A stretch of DNA of 64,000 nt from positions 186,001 through 250,000 of the forward strand of contig CALGUG010000064.1 of the NCBI GenBank assembly GCA_937902315.1, written 5' to 3'. The notes below the pieces were generated by a model, which was given only the letters and a program-made list of their open reading frames with translations, was not told where the DNA came from and made no database searches. Made by a program: the position numbers and the translations under genes. This stretch comes from an uncultured Chloroflexales bacterium (GTDB lineage: Bacteria > Chloroflexota > Chloroflexia > Chloroflexales > Chloroflexaceae). Shown here one piece after another: positions 24,512-34,150 of this stretch (positions within the stretch are counted from its first letter, which is position 1; every line of letters starts with the position of its first letter).

Positions 24512-25531
24512 TTAACGGGCAGCTAAGACGGCATCGAGCTCGGCGGCTTGGCGGCGCAGCTCCCAAGGCCAACTAGCGGGTGTTACCCAGGCGCGTAGGG
24601 CCGCCAGCGAGGCGCGGCGGGTCGCTTGAATGGCTTTGCGCTGACGATAGAGGGCGGGCAGCTCGCTAAGGCAGGCCAGTCTTCCGGCCGCGATGGCCGT
24701 TTGCCCCTTCGCCAAACCATAGACCAAAGCCATCAGATCGTAGACCAAAATCAGCGGGAGATCGGCAAGAAAAGCACTCGGCAGGCAGCGCACCAGCGTT
24801 CGGATGCGGTTGCGAGCTAGGAGATACTGCTTGAACGGGCTGCCTTGGCTGCTGGTGGCCGAGTAGATGTGGCGGGCGCGCGCCTCGGGCACAAGCTGAG
24901 CCTCCCAACCGGCGAGGCGAATGCGCCAAGCGAGGTCGACATCTTCGAGGTAGCTAAAGAAGCTCTCTTCAAACAGGCCGATCTGGTCGAGCATAGTGCG
25001 GCGCAGCAGGGCAAAACCAGCGCTGGCCCCAAAGATCGGCACAGGCTGACTGGGCAGCTCGCTCACGGGCCGCAAAGCCCAAAGATCGAGCGCGAGACCA
25101 TCGCTCGAGACGTTGATTCCGGCAGAGGCGACCAGATCGGGACGGTGGGCGAAAGTCAAAACACCGCCCACAATACCAAGCGCAGGGTCAGCGAGCAAGG
25201 TTCGACGCAGGGCGGCGATCGAGCCAGCTTCGACGAAGGCGTCGTCGTTGCAAAGCAAGATCAACGGCGTCTTTGCTGCGCGGATGCCCGCATTGGTACC
25301 TCCGGCAAAGCCACGGTTGACAGCAAGGCGGATCAGCTCGACATCGGGGGCGTGCTCAGCCAACCAAGCGCTTGTGCCATCGCGCGAGCCGTTATCGACC
25401 ACGATGATGCGGTCGTGCGGGGATAGTTCCGAACGTAGGGCGGCTAAACAGTCGGGCAGATAACGCAGGCCGTTCCAAGTAGGAATAACAACAGTTAGGG
25501 CCTCGGCCGCAGAAGTTGGGCACACAGTCAC
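24512..25531 (-). CDS. GT2 family glycosyltransferase
   Basis: A 339-aa inverting glycosyltransferase of the rhamnosyltransferase (WbbL) type. GT-A features: TVVIPTWNG, IIVVDNGSRDGTS, NRGFAGGTNAGI and the metal-binding LLCNDDA. The likely job is adding a sugar to a surface polysaccharide or lipid at the inner membrane face; no strong membrane helix is seen apart from a hydrophobic stretch near LADLPLILVYDLMALVYGL. The start is GTG, 4 nt after the stop of the HD-GYP gene, so the two are co-transcribed. Confidence 0.88.
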   Translation of the reverse strand: MTVCPTSAAEALTVVIPTWNGLRYLPDCLAALRSELSPHDRIIVVDNGSRDGTSAWLAEHAPDVELIRLAVNRGFAGGTNAGIRAAKTPLILLCNDDAFVEAGSIAALRRTLLADPALGIVGGVLTFAHRPDLVASAGINVSSDGLALDLWALRPVSELPSQPVPIFGASAGFALLRRTMLDQIGLFEESFFSYLEDVDLAWRIRLAGWEAQLVPEARARHIYSATSSQGSPFKQYLLARNRIRTLVRCLPSAFLADLPLILVYDLMALVYGLAKGQTAIAAGRLACLSELPALYRQRKAIQATRRASLAALRAWVTPASWPWELRRQAAELDAVLAAR

Positions 25532-25535
25532 ACTC

Positions 25536-27221
25536 TTACCAATCCATTCGTTCTCGTTGAGTGACGATCATGCCATCGCGATAGGCCACTTTTAGAGCTT
25601 CGATACAGGCAGGATCGTATTCGCTCCCTGCAAACTGGTCTAAGATCGCAAAAGCGCACTCGGCCGTCATTCCATCACGATAGGGCCGGTTGCTCGTCAT
25701 CGCATCGAAGGCATCTGCCACGGCGACGATGCGCCCGATCTGCGAGATCTCTTCGCCCTTGAGACCGTAGGGATAGCCGCGCCCATCGAGGCGCTCGTGA
25801 TGCTGTTCGAGCGCGGGCAGCACAAAACGCAGCAGGTAGCGTAGTTCCGAATCGCTAAACATGCGCACGCCGTAGATCGGATGGTACTTCATCTCTTCCA
25901 TCTCTTGATCTGTCAGGCGCGACGGCTTTTTCAAAACGCGATCGCTGATACCGATCTTGCCGATATCGTGCAAAATGCCACCGATGCGAATGTAGTAGAT
26001 CTCTTCGCGCGAGAGGCCCAAGACGGTAGCGATAGCCACCGAAAACTCAGAAACTCGCTGGCTATGGCCTCGCGTGTAGGTATCGCGCAGGTCGATCGCA
26101 TTCGAAAACGCTTTAATAATACCAAAAAAGAGCTCCGAGGTTTCCGTATAGAGCTTGGAAAGGCGTAGAATCGTGGCGGCCTGCCCACTCAAAGCCTCAA
26201 ACAAGCGCATATCTTCTTGGGTGAAGGGACGCCCATCGCGCTTATTGATAGCCTGCGCTCCGCCGATGATGGCCTCTTGCAGCTCGCCGCGTTCATCGCT
26301 AAGCAGAATCTTGGCCGAACGCAAGGGCATACAGATCATCGAGCGGGTGACAAAACCGGTCTGTTGATCGATGGCCTCGTAGAAGCGCTGGTCTTTGTGA
26401 ACATCGTCGATCAACACGGGTTGCCCAGTTTCGACGACCGAACCGATGATGCCGGAATTGGCCTTGATGCGGATCTCGCGCAGGGCATCGCGCTTTTCGC
26501 CTGTGGCCGCGTACAAGACAAGCTCGTCGGTAATCTCGTCTTTGAGCCAAATCGAAGTCGCTTCGACATTCAAAAGCGAAGCGGCGTAGCTCATAATGTT
26601 GTTGATCAGGCTATCGCGGTCGAGGTTGGTGGTCAGGCTGGTCATGATGTCGATCAGCGCGCTCTGGCGCTGTTCGCGCTGTTGGGCCTCGTACAAGAGG
26701 CGGGCTTTTTCGATCTCGGTGACGAGCCGCCCGCTCAATAGGTCGAGCAGCGACTTGCTCGAAGGGTTTTCGAGTACGCTATGATCGGCCAAGTTGAAGA
26801 CTTGAATGGCGCCGATCGGTTGTTTGCGCAGTAAGAGCGGCACACAGAACATGGTGGCGATTGCCAGCGAACTCTCTTCTCCTAGCTGGCGATTCCAACT
26901 AGGCTCCGACTGAACATCGGCGATGTAAAGCGGTTCTCCAAGCAAAAGCGCACGACCGATCACACCTTCTGTGACCGAGATTCGTCTGCCGAGGAAACGT
27001 TTGCTGGCCTCGTCGCCCTGCACTACTTTGAAAACGAGTTCGTTGCTTACTGGTTCATACAGATAGATCGTGCCAGCTTGTGCTTGAGTCACTTCGATGA
27101 TCAAACCCAACAACTGTTCTAATAGATCGTCTAATTCCGTTGTTGCAGCGATTTGATTAGCACGCTGAATGATATCGATATAGTGACGCAGTTCATACTC
27201 AACAATTGTTTCACGTTCCAT
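25536..27221 (-). CDS. GAF-GAF-HD-GYP protein (cyclic di-GMP phosphodiesterase type)
   Basis: A 561-aa cytoplasmic sensor with two GAF domains (about 12-165 and 190-350) and a C-terminal HD-GYP domain (about 365-545). The HD motif is ILHDIGKIG and the GYP motif is HHERLDGRGYP, both complete, so hydrolysis of cyclic di-GMP is expected. The GAF ligands are unknown. It shares a transcript with the downstream glycosyltransferase, which suggests a link between cyclic di-GMP and surface sugar production. Confidence 0.92.
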   Translation of the reverse strand: MERETIVEYELRHYIDIIQRANQIAATTELDDLLEQLLGLIIEVTQAQAGTIYLYEPVSNELVFKVVQGDEASKRFLGRRISVTEGVIGRALLLGEPLYIADVQSEPSWNRQLGEESSLAIATMFCVPLLLRKQPIGAIQVFNLADHSVLENPSSKSLLDLLSGRLVTEIEKARLLYEAQQREQRQSALIDIMTSLTTNLDRDSLINNIMSYAASLLNVEATSIWLKDEITDELVLYAATGEKRDALREIRIKANSGIIGSVVETGQPVLIDDVHKDQRFYEAIDQQTGFVTRSMICMPLRSAKILLSDERGELQEAIIGGAQAINKRDGRPFTQEDMRLFEALSGQAATILRLSKLYTETSELFFGIIKAFSNAIDLRDTYTRGHSQRVSEFSVAIATVLGLSREEIYYIRIGGILHDIGKIGISDRVLKKPSRLTDQEMEEMKYHPIYGVRMFSDSELRYLLRFVLPALEQHHERLDGRGYPYGLKGEEISQIGRIVAVADAFDAMTSNRPYRDGMTAECAFAILDQFAGSEYDPACIEALKVAYRDGMIVTQRERMDW

Positions 27222-27486
27222 GGTGATCTATTTCTCTGCTAGAACCTCAGCAACACCTCCAAGCTCCAGATCAAGACTGCCCTCTTAGTTGATAGCATTC
27301 GAGATTATCTCTGTGTTGAGAGGTATGCAATTTCTCCACATGGCCTATTAACAAGCACTATAGCAATTTTCACGCTTGTATGTAATAGCTCAAACGTCAG
27401 TATGGGTAGATTTTACTGAAATATCAACAAATTATACTGTGTTTCGGTTATATCTCAATCTACTATCAACAGCGATTACATTATTT
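27222..27486. other. A+T-rich gap upstream of the HD-GYP gene
   Basis: No gene seen. The gap is followed by two degenerate repeat copies. Confidence 0.4.
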
Positions 27487-27612
27487 CTGTTTGAGCTTCG
27501 GCAGAGTGGAACGTAACTATTGTTGTTGTGCAAAATTTCGCGCTGTCACGTCTTTCCTCTTTTCGATTTCCTACGTGAAACGAATGCGCGTCTCTAAGCG
27601 GATTTGCTATGA
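27487..27612 (+). repeat. MITE-like element, degenerate copy 3
   Basis: Keeps the internal GAGCTTCGGCAGAGTGGAAC and the right end TAAGCGGATTTGCTAT. The left inverted end is not recognisable. Confidence 0.5.
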
Positions 27613-27624
27613 TTAGTGCATTTC

Positions 27625-27764
27625 TCTTTTGAGCTTCGGAAGAGTAAAACTCGACTATGGTTGTTATAGATTTTGCATGATCGCACGAAATCTATAATGC
27701 TTTCCCTCAATTTTCTCATTTTCGCCTTGCGAGCGTACTTGCCTTTAAGCCGATTTGTTATAAA
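27625..27764 (+). repeat. MITE-like element, degenerate copy 4
   Basis: Directly follows copy 3 in the same orientation: GAGCTTCGGAAGAGTAAAAC inside and TTTAAGCCGATTTGTTAT at the right end. An internal ATAGATTTTGC...AAATCTAT stem is present. Confidence 0.5.
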
Positions 27765-27835
27765 AGGGTAGTCTTGTTATGCCACTTCGACTTAAAACAG
27801 CGATGACACAAGGGTAGGTTGTAGCTGTACAAAAA

Positions 27836-27888
27836 GCAAACAAACCCACTGACAGTCAATCTGTGCGACTGTTAGTGGGTTTGTTCGA
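27836..27888 (-). terminator. Terminator of the DUF512 gene
   Basis: AACAAACCCACT-GACAGTC and GACTGTT-AGTGGGTTTGTT form a stem of nearly 19 bp, followed on the minus strand by TTGCTTTTTG. Confidence 0.85.
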
Positions 27889-27900
27889 TTACGGAGTGCG

Positions 27901-29457
27901 CTAAGAGTAGAGCAGTTCTGCTTGTAGGCTGGCCTGCTGTTCGCGAACGAGGGCTTTGAGATAGCGCAAAACCTCACTGGGTGTACCAGCTTGGGCGATC
28001 TGCAGACCCGATTCGCTGCTGAGGCGTTCTGGTGTATATTCATCGAGAGTGCGCGTACCAGAATGGTCGAACATCACGCGCGGCAGCAGAGCACGCTCGA
28101 AGCCTTCAGCAGCCAGAGAGCGCAGCACTTCGAGCACATCTTGACCCATCAAAAGGCCACTGACGGTGACAGTTTCGCCAAAGAAGACGTTGGTGACAGG
28201 CACCAAACGAGCCTCGAGGTTGCCGATCTGGTTCAGACGCTCGACCACTTGGGCCAGCACTGGCTCGATCAAGGTGCCACACAGCAGGGCAAGCTTGGTT
28301 TTCTGCGGGAGCGATTCGGGCAAGCGGCGCTCGACTCGTTTCCACTCGTCGATAAAGTCGCGAGTCATACCGACGCCGTTGGAATATTGCGGATAGCCGC
28401 CATAGAAATCGGCATTCGGAAATTCGCGCTTAGCCAAGAGATAAAACTCATCGGAAGGATAGACCAGCGGATGGCCGAGCTCGGCTTGGTAGTGATCGCT
28501 GTAAGGCAAAATCAAGTCGATCACGCGCGCGGCCTCTTCCGAGGTGTAGCAGCGCAGCGGCACTTCGGTTGCGGCGCCCAGACGGGCACAGAAGCCGAGC
28601 GCATCGGAGATCGCCGCGTTGTTGGCGGCCTGTTTGGTGGCCTCCGACCAGAGCGGCTGGCGCTCCCAGTTGGTATCGATCCAGTCGGGCGTTTCGTGCA
28701 CTCTGATGGCAGCTTTGATCGTTTGGGGCGCTTTGCCGTTGAAACGATATTTGGTCAAGCCGACCGGCACAACCGCGATCGACTGCACGGTCGGATAGAG
28801 AGCTGCCAGATCACGAATCGACTGGTGCAGGGCATCGCCATCGTTGAGGCCCGGACACGAGACGATCTGGGTGTGCACCGGAATTCCCAAGCTGCCAAAA
28901 CGCTTGATCTGTTCGAGCACATCGGGCACATCGGCCTTACCCAAGAGCACAGCACGCAAGGCGCGATCAGTCGCGTGAATGCTGATGTACATGGGTGAAA
29001 GGTGCTGCTCTTCGATGCGCTGCCAGTCCTCTTCTTTCAGGTTGGTCAAAGTCACAAAGTTGCCATACAAGAACGAGAGGCGGTAGTCGTCGTCTTTGAG
29101 ATAAAGCGTTTTGCGCATTCCCTTCGGCATTTGGGTCAAAAAGCAGAAGGGGCATTTATTGTTACAGGTACGAAGGCGATCAAAAAGAGGTTCAACAAAT
29201 TCAATACCGAGATCCTCGTCGGGATCTTTCTCTATTGTATAAGTGCGTTCTTCGCCCTGTTGGCGAACAAGCAACTCAATGCGTTCTTCGGCGGTTGCAA
29301 AGCGATAGTCGATCACATCGCGCAGGCGCAGATCACCCACCGCGATCACGGCATCGCCGGGCTGCAATCCAAGTTCTTCAGCTATGGTACCGGGAAGAAT
29401 CTTGCTAATCGTACCACCGTTACCGGTGATATTCTTTAGATTTGGCTGATATTCCAC
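27901..29457 (-). CDS. PDZ/radical-SAM-like DUF512 protein
   Basis: A 518-aa protein of the DUF512 family. A PDZ-like domain occupies residues about 12-75. It is followed by a cysteine motif CNNKCPFCF (Cys98, 102, 105; C-X3-C-X2-C), the iron-sulfur signature of radical SAM enzymes. The DUF512 region covers the C-terminal part. The family is widespread in cyanobacteria, Chloroflexota and Firmicutes, and its reaction is unknown to me. A 4Fe-4S cluster and S-adenosylmethionine use are inferred from the motif. Confidence 0.85.
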   Translation of the reverse strand: MEYQPNLKNITGNGGTISKILPGTIAEELGLQPGDAVIAVGDLRLRDVIDYRFATAEERIELLVRQQGEERTYTIEKDPDEDLGIEFVEPLFDRLRTCNNKCPFCFLTQMPKGMRKTLYLKDDDYRLSFLYGNFVTLTNLKEEDWQRIEEQHLSPMYISIHATDRALRAVLLGKADVPDVLEQIKRFGSLGIPVHTQIVSCPGLNDGDALHQSIRDLAALYPTVQSIAVVPVGLTKYRFNGKAPQTIKAAIRVHETPDWIDTNWERQPLWSEATKQAANNAAISDALGFCARLGAATEVPLRCYTSEEAARVIDLILPYSDHYQAELGHPLVYPSDEFYLLAKREFPNADFYGGYPQYSNGVGMTRDFIDEWKRVERRLPESLPQKTKLALLCGTLIEPVLAQVVERLNQIGNLEARLVPVTNVFFGETVTVSGLLMGQDVLEVLRSLAAEGFERALLPRVMFDHSGTRTLDEYTPERLSSESGLQIAQAGTPSEVLRYLKALVREQQASLQAELLYS

Positions 29458-29703
29458 GTCTTAAAGGTCATTTCTATACAAGACCCAAACCTATAAGGTT
29501 CAGGTCGCTTTTCGGCCTGAATAGATCAACATCGACTCACTATCTTGTGCGATTATACCATACCGGCTCTTCAAATGGCCGGAATCGCATAAAACCTAGC
29601 AAAATCGCCACTTCTTCGCCCATCGAACATGAGGATGTCGCTTCTGTTGATAGACAGAATCATTGTCTAAGGATCAAGCAATAGGGCGTCCGTATCAAAA
29701 AGA
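29458..29703. other. Intergenic gap before the DUF512 gene
   Basis: No gene or repeat seen. Confidence 0.4.
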
Positions 29704-29741
29704 ACTCTGAGAGGACGTTAGTTGTAACGCCCTCTCAGAGC
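29704..29741 (-). terminator. Terminator of the methyltransferase gene
   Basis: CTCTGAGAGG and CCTCTCAGAG stem, followed on the minus strand by TTCTTTTT. Confidence 0.85.
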
Positions 29742-29783
29742 TTGCATCAATATTCGAGCCAGCAGGCCAGCGAGCGAACGGCT

Positions 29784-30971
29784 TTAGACGCTCAGACGCT
29801 TGGTAAAGGCTTCTCCAAGCCGCGCTTCGATATAGGGCGTCACCTGCCAAAAGGCCTTGAGCTGCTTGTATTCCTCGATCAACGAACGCTCGAGCGGCGC
29901 ATTGGTCTTGATGGCGCGAATCATCAGATTTTTGGCGGTATGTTCGGCATCGATAAACTCGATCACATCGGTGCGATAGCCCATGATGCGCAGAACCAGC
30001 GCACGGAAGCTATCGGTGATGATATCGGCCATGCGCTGACGCAAGATGCCGTGGCGCAAAATGGGCCGCATCAGATCGGACTCGATTTTGTCGTTGAGAT
30101 AGTGGTGGCAGCAAGGGGCACAGATCAGCATTTGAGCGTCCCACTGAATAGCCTGCACGATCGCGTCGTCGGTGGCGGTATCGCAGGCGTGAAGAGCCAT
30201 CACAATGTTGGGTGCTTGCTCGGGCCGATACTCTTCGATCAGAGACTGCACAAAGTTCAAGTCGTTGTAGCCGAGTCGATCACGGGTGGCGTTCGATTTC
30301 TGAACTACATGGGCGTTGCTATCGATGCCGGTCACTTGCACTTGCAGGCCGCGCAGATTATGCAAATAGTGGTAGATTCCAAAGGTGAGATAGGCCGAGC
30401 CACTGCCGCAGTCGATCACGCGGATCGGCTGAGGAAGCTTTTCGATCATGCCCGTGCCTTCGACAAGCCGCAGAAATTCGTTGATCTGGCTATATTTGTC
30501 GATCATAGCGGGCTTGAGCGTGCCTTGAGGGTTGACGATTCCCAGCGCTTGCAGCATTGCGACCGATTGCTCCAAAGGCAGAGGCTGCTGCTTGGCGCGG
30601 TTGTGGTTGAGATTGAGCGTTGGCTGGGCGGGCGATTGATTACGATGAATGATCGCCTTGCCCTTTTTGGTGAGCTGTACACTTAAATCATCGGTGGTTG
30701 TGCGCAGATGTATCGAACTGAAGGGAATAGCTAAGACCTCATCGAGTTGTCGCTCGGCAGCTTCCCCTTGATAATTTTTGGTTGTATCTTGTTTGGCATC
30801 AAACCAAGAGAATTGCAGATGGCGTTTATGTTTAATCAGCACAGGACGCACGACGATTTTGCGCCAAGGCGTCTCTTGGCCGCGCACCTTGCCTTGAAAG
30901 GTGAGTTGAATAAAATGCTCTTGATCTAAAGCGGCACGCCGAAGCAGGGCGCGGTAATCGCTATCACTCAT
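29784..30971 (-). CDS. SAM-dependent methyltransferase (Methyltransf_32 / TRM13-like)
   Basis: A 395-aa protein. The C-terminal two thirds form a Rossmann methyltransferase: VIDCGSGSAYLTFGIYHYL (motif I, about 163-181), VTGIDSN (motif II), then VMALHACDTATDDAI and CAPCCHHYL. The last two are marks of the GSTCD/TRM13-like group, which includes tRNA 2'-O-methyltransferases. The N-terminal 150 residues are specific to this subgroup and unassigned. RNA as substrate is inference. Monocistronic by its terminator. Confidence 0.75.
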   Translation of the reverse strand: MSDSDYRALLRRAALDQEHFIQLTFQGKVRGQETPWRKIVVRPVLIKHKRHLQFSWFDAKQDTTKNYQGEAAERQLDEVLAIPFSSIHLRTTTDDLSVQLTKKGKAIIHRNQSPAQPTLNLNHNRAKQQPLPLEQSVAMLQALGIVNPQGTLKPAMIDKYSQINEFLRLVEGTGMIEKLPQPIRVIDCGSGSAYLTFGIYHYLHNLRGLQVQVTGIDSNAHVVQKSNATRDRLGYNDLNFVQSLIEEYRPEQAPNIVMALHACDTATDDAIVQAIQWDAQMLICAPCCHHYLNDKIESDLMRPILRHGILRQRMADIITDSFRALVLRIMGYRTDVIEFIDAEHTAKNLMIRAIKTNAPLERSLIEEYKQLKAFWQVTPYIEARLGEAFTKRLSV

Positions 30972-31338
30972 ATAACCCTAATCCAAGTTGACTAAAAATA
31001 GCGTGCAAATAGCAACGAGTTCGCGGTATACTTTTTAAGATACTTAACAATTCTCTAAATGATCCATCAAAAGCTCGATACCGCGTACAGTGCAACTGAC
31101 GATTTCGCTTCTTCAAAGATGACAATGAGAGGCTCAATCGATGTATCTCTGTTCATTGTACCACGCTAGTCCGTTGAGCAAGCATACAAAGCCGCGTATA
31201 TTCTGTCTCAGAATGCTCTATGCTTGCGCAGATAAGATGCGGTTTTTGTGCTCGCGTTAAAGATGGCACACTGGAAACAATACGCTTAGCCATTGCCATA
31301 ACGAAACGCTATCAAACAAAGGTTGCAGGACAAACTCT
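30972..31338. other. Intergenic region between divergent genes
   Basis: About 370 bp of mixed composition that must hold promoters for both flanking genes; no consensus pair stands out. AGGA before 31339 is the ribosome-binding site of the SpoIIE-type gene. No gene seen. Confidence 0.4.
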
Positions 31339-33474
31339 ATGATACGCTTGGGAGATCGGCCTCTTCATAGCGATATCTACATCCAGGCACGTCAACAGAT
31401 CATCACACGACGTCTTGATCCGAGCCTTTCAGAGAATATCAATGAAGATACGGCCTTTCACGAATTAAATGCTTGGTTATTGTTGCATCGCGGGCGCTGT
31501 CTATGCCGCATGCGCAGCGATTTCAAACAAGCCCAAAAATATATCGATGCAGCGCTGGCCGGTTTCCGTCGCTACAACGACAAAGAGGGAGAGATCTGGA
31601 CGCTAGTCGAAAAGCTGGTGCTCTGTTATCACGCCCAAGATTTCGCTTATGGATTGAGCCTGTTCGATACGATCGAACTCGACAACCTGCAAGCCTATCT
31701 GCAAGCCGAATTGCTCTTTGGACGTTTCTTATGTGCGATCGGCAGCGACCTATTACACGATGCTGAGATGGCCGGGCATCAGGCACTGGAAGCCCTAGAG
31801 CGCGAAACAGATCCTTGGCTGCAGCGAATTGGACGCATCCAGATGTTGCGCAACCAAGCGGCGGTCTATCACTACCTTGGGAAGTCGCAGCGAGCGGTTC
31901 AGGCCGCCGAAAAAGCCCTAGAGCTGACCTGCGAACATCCCGATACCAGCGAGCACGAGCCGTGGGTTTGCTACGAACTCGGCGTCGCCTATTGGCGGCG
32001 CGGTTCGTTCCAAGCGGCTCACACTATGCTCGACCGAGCGCGACGGCTGGCCGAACAATGGCAACATCGTGAGCTATGGCGCTGGTGTTTAGTTGTGCAA
32101 GGCAACCTCTTGCGCGACCTAGACCGCCTTCCAGAAGCGCGCGAAGCCTATGTGTTGGCCGACGGCTGGGGCGAAGAGATTCACGGGCCGATTCTGCTGC
32201 AGATTCGCGAAGGGCGCTATATCGATGCCCGTTGGTCGAGCGAGGCGTTGCTGCAACTAGGCGAGAAGAAGGGATTCAGCACCTATACCGCCGACGCCCA
32301 CGGCCTGCTGGGGCTGATCGACCTACACATCGGCAAACGCGAACGGGCGCTTGAGCATTTTGATACCAGCGCTCAGATCTTTCAATCGCTGCACTACAAC
32401 TACTCGCTGCAGAGCATCAACTACTGCCGCGCTGCCGCTTTGATCGCGCTCGGGCGCGATGCGGAGGCCGACCACTATTTGGCGCAGGCTTTGCACTTTT
32501 CGGCCAGCGAAGAGGTCTACACCCACGACTACTGGGTTCCCAATCTGATGGAGGCGCTCTTGTTGCGAGCGATCACCTTGCAGATCGAAGCGCCGCATGC
32601 CAAACGCATGCTCGAACGGCGCTTCCTCGAAGTAGAGCTCGAAAGCTACCACAACCAGCGCGGCACCCACCCCAAGACCGAGCTCGAGATCGCCCGAAAC
32701 ATGCAGCTCAGCCTGCTGCCGAACGTGCCACCCTTGGTGCCCGATCTCGATATCGCCGGAATCTCGTTGCCTGCCGAAGAGGTCGGCGGAGATTTCTACG
32801 GCTTTTACCCAGCTGGAATGACGATCGGCAACACCCAACAGCGCAGCCTCGGCGTGGCCCTCAGCGACATCTCGGGCAAAGGCTTGGCCTCGGCTCTGCT
32901 GACCAGCGGCACAGCGGTCGCCATCAGCACGGCCATCGGCGATAATCCGCAGCCCAACCTGCTCTTACAGCGAGTACACAGCGCACTCTACCCCCACACC
33001 CAACGCAACCAGATGTATGTCGCGCTCTGCTACAGTCTGCTGACGCAGAATCAAGCGGGCTGGGAGGTGCAAGCGGCCAGCGGCGGCGCACTGCCACCTT
33101 TGATTCGCCGCGCCAATGGCGAGGTCTTTTGGCTGGCGACGGGCGGCCTGCCGATCGGCTGTATGCAACACTGCAGCTACAGCCAGGTCAGCGATCAGCT
33201 CGAACCGAACGACACCTTGGTGATGATCAGCGACGGCATTGTAGAGGCCATGAACAGCAAGCGAGAGCTGTTCGGCTTCGAGCAGCTTCAAGATGCGCTG
33301 CGTTATGCGCCGATCGAGCGCGGGGCACACGCCATTTTGCACCATCTGCTCACCATGGTGCAGACCTTTGTGGGCAGCAACCAACAGCACGACGATCTGA
33401 CGATTGTGGTAGTGAAAGCGACCGGAACAAACGCGAACGATACAAGCAAGCAGAGCGATTTGACAACTACCTAA
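31339..33474 (+). CDS. TPR domain SpoIIE-type Ser/Thr phosphatase
   Basis: A 711-aa protein. Residues about 40-410 are helical TPR-like repeats; residues about 450-705 are a PP2C/SpoIIE (RsbU-type) phosphatase. Phosphatase marks are LPAEEVGGDFYG, VALSDISGKGLASALL, AASGGALPPLI, VMISDGIVEAMN and HDDLTIVVVKA; the metal-binding aspartates are all present. RsbU-type enzymes dephosphorylate anti-anti-sigma factors, here probably under control of TPR-mediated contacts. No anti-sigma partner is adjacent. The tRNA promoter lies within its last codons. Confidence 0.88.
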   Translation: MIRLGDRPLHSDIYIQARQQIITRRLDPSLSENINEDTAFHELNAWLLLHRGRCLCRMRSDFKQAQKYIDAALAGFRRYNDKEGEIWTLVEKLVLCYHAQDFAYGLSLFDTIELDNLQAYLQAELLFGRFLCAIGSDLLHDAEMAGHQALEALERETDPWLQRIGRIQMLRNQAAVYHYLGKSQRAVQAAEKALELTCEHPDTSEHEPWVCYELGVAYWRRGSFQAAHTMLDRARRLAEQWQHRELWRWCLVVQGNLLRDLDRLPEAREAYVLADGWGEEIHGPILLQIREGRYIDARWSSEALLQLGEKKGFSTYTADAHGLLGLIDLHIGKRERALEHFDTSAQIFQSLHYNYSLQSINYCRAAALIALGRDAEADHYLAQALHFSASEEVYTHDYWVPNLMEALLLRAITLQIEAPHAKRMLERRFLEVELESYHNQRGTHPKTELEIARNMQLSLLPNVPPLVPDLDIAGISLPAEEVGGDFYGFYPAGMTIGNTQQRSLGVALSDISGKGLASALLTSGTAVAISTAIGDNPQPNLLLQRVHSALYPHTQRNQMYVALCYSLLTQNQAGWEVQAASGGALPPLIRRANGEVFWLATGGLPIGCMQHCSYSQVSDQLEPNDTLVMISDGIVEAMNSKRELFGFEQLQDALRYAPIERGAHAILHHLLTMVQTFVGSNQQHDDLTIVVVKATGTNANDTSKQSDLTTT

Positions 33475-33488
33475 AGTTTTGCTATTAT
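33460..33488 (+). promoter_or_regulatory. Promoter of the tRNA pair
   Basis: TTGACA, 17 nt, TATTAT. The -35 box lies inside the last codons of the phosphatase gene. The predicted start is near 33495, just before tRNA-Val. Confidence 0.85.
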
Positions 33489-33501
33489 ATCGACGTCGCG
33501 A

Positions 33502-33577
33502 GGGCGATTAGCTCAGTTGGTAGAGCGTCTCGCTTACACCGAGAATGTCGGCGGTTCGAGTCCGTCATCGCCCACCA
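33502..33577 (+). tRNA. tRNA-Val (anticodon UAC)
   Basis: A 76-nt cloverleaf: acceptor GGGCGAT/ATCGCCC, D-arm GCTC...GAGC, anticodon loop CTTACAC giving UAC, T-loop GGTTCGAGTCC. The 3' CCA is encoded. Confidence 0.96.
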
Positions 33578-33597
33578 CCGGCCAACATCGTAACCAC

Positions 33598-33673
33598 GCC
33601 AAGGTAGCTCAGTTGGTAGAGCGCAGCACTGAAAATGCTGATGTCACCGGTTCGATCCCGGTCCTTGGCACCA
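33598..33673 (+). tRNA. tRNA-Phe (anticodon GAA)
   Basis: A 76-nt cloverleaf: acceptor GCCAAGG/CCTTGGC, anticodon stem CAGCA/TGCTG with loop CTGAAAA giving GAA, T-loop GGTTCGATCCC. The 3' CCA is encoded. It lies 20 nt after tRNA-Val on the same transcript. Confidence 0.96.
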
Positions 33674-33675
33674 AC

Positions 33676-33710
33676 AAAACTCTGTCGTAACACTACGGCA
33701 GAGTTTTTTC
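33676..33710 (+). terminator. Terminator of the tRNA pair
   Basis: AAAACTCTGTCGT and ACGGCAGAGTTTTTT, 3 nt after the CCA end. Confidence 0.92.
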
Positions 33711-33806
33711 TTGTTCTGCATCCCTCCTCTTTTCAAAAAGTCCCTCAAGCCCTTAGATCAGTTCAACACTCTAGCGGTAACATCCTTACCCCAAGAAAGT
33801 TCCCTA

Positions 33807-33829
33807 GCGCGTCCGCCTACGGCTACCAA
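33807..33829 (+). repeat. REP-like element copy 7
   Basis: Full core preceded by CACTCTAGCGGTAACATCC and followed by CATACCTCCCGCCACAAAG, flanks shared with copy 5. Confidence 0.85.
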
Positions 33830-33887
33830 CATACCTCCCGCCACAAAGGGCTACTAGCTGCCTGTGGACAGCTTGCTCTAAAACCTC

Positions 33888-34010
33888 ATACCAAATCCAG
33901 TTGATTAGGTTCTCTTTGGCCTTCGGCAAAGCGGAACGAGACTCTTCCCTTTTCCCGGCTTTTCGTTTTTCTGAGCGAAGAGCATGCAGGTCTTTAAACG
34001 GATTTGGTAT
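33888..34010 (+). mobile_element. MITE-like element copy 5 (full length)
   Basis: 123 bp from ATACCAAATCCA to CGGATTTGGTAT, with TTGATTAGGTTCTCTTTGG at the left and GCAGGTCTTTAAACGG at the right. It is the closest relative of copy 8 at 55570; most positions are identical. Confidence 0.75.
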
Positions 34011-34150
34011 CACATCGCACAGACTTCGAATGCTCGCAAACTCGATTATCTTTACTTTTTGGTCTTTGGCAGCGTAAAACTAACGTTTCTTTCCCTTTGT
34101 CTCCGTTTTCCCGCATTGCAAGGATGCATATCTTTAAGCCAATCTACTTT
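34011..34150 (+). repeat. MITE-like element, degenerate copy 6
   Basis: Abuts copy 5 in the same orientation: TTTGGTCTTTGGCAGCGTAAAAC inside (given in part: GGTCTTTGGCAGCG) and ATCTTTAAGCCAATC at the right end. Confidence 0.5.
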
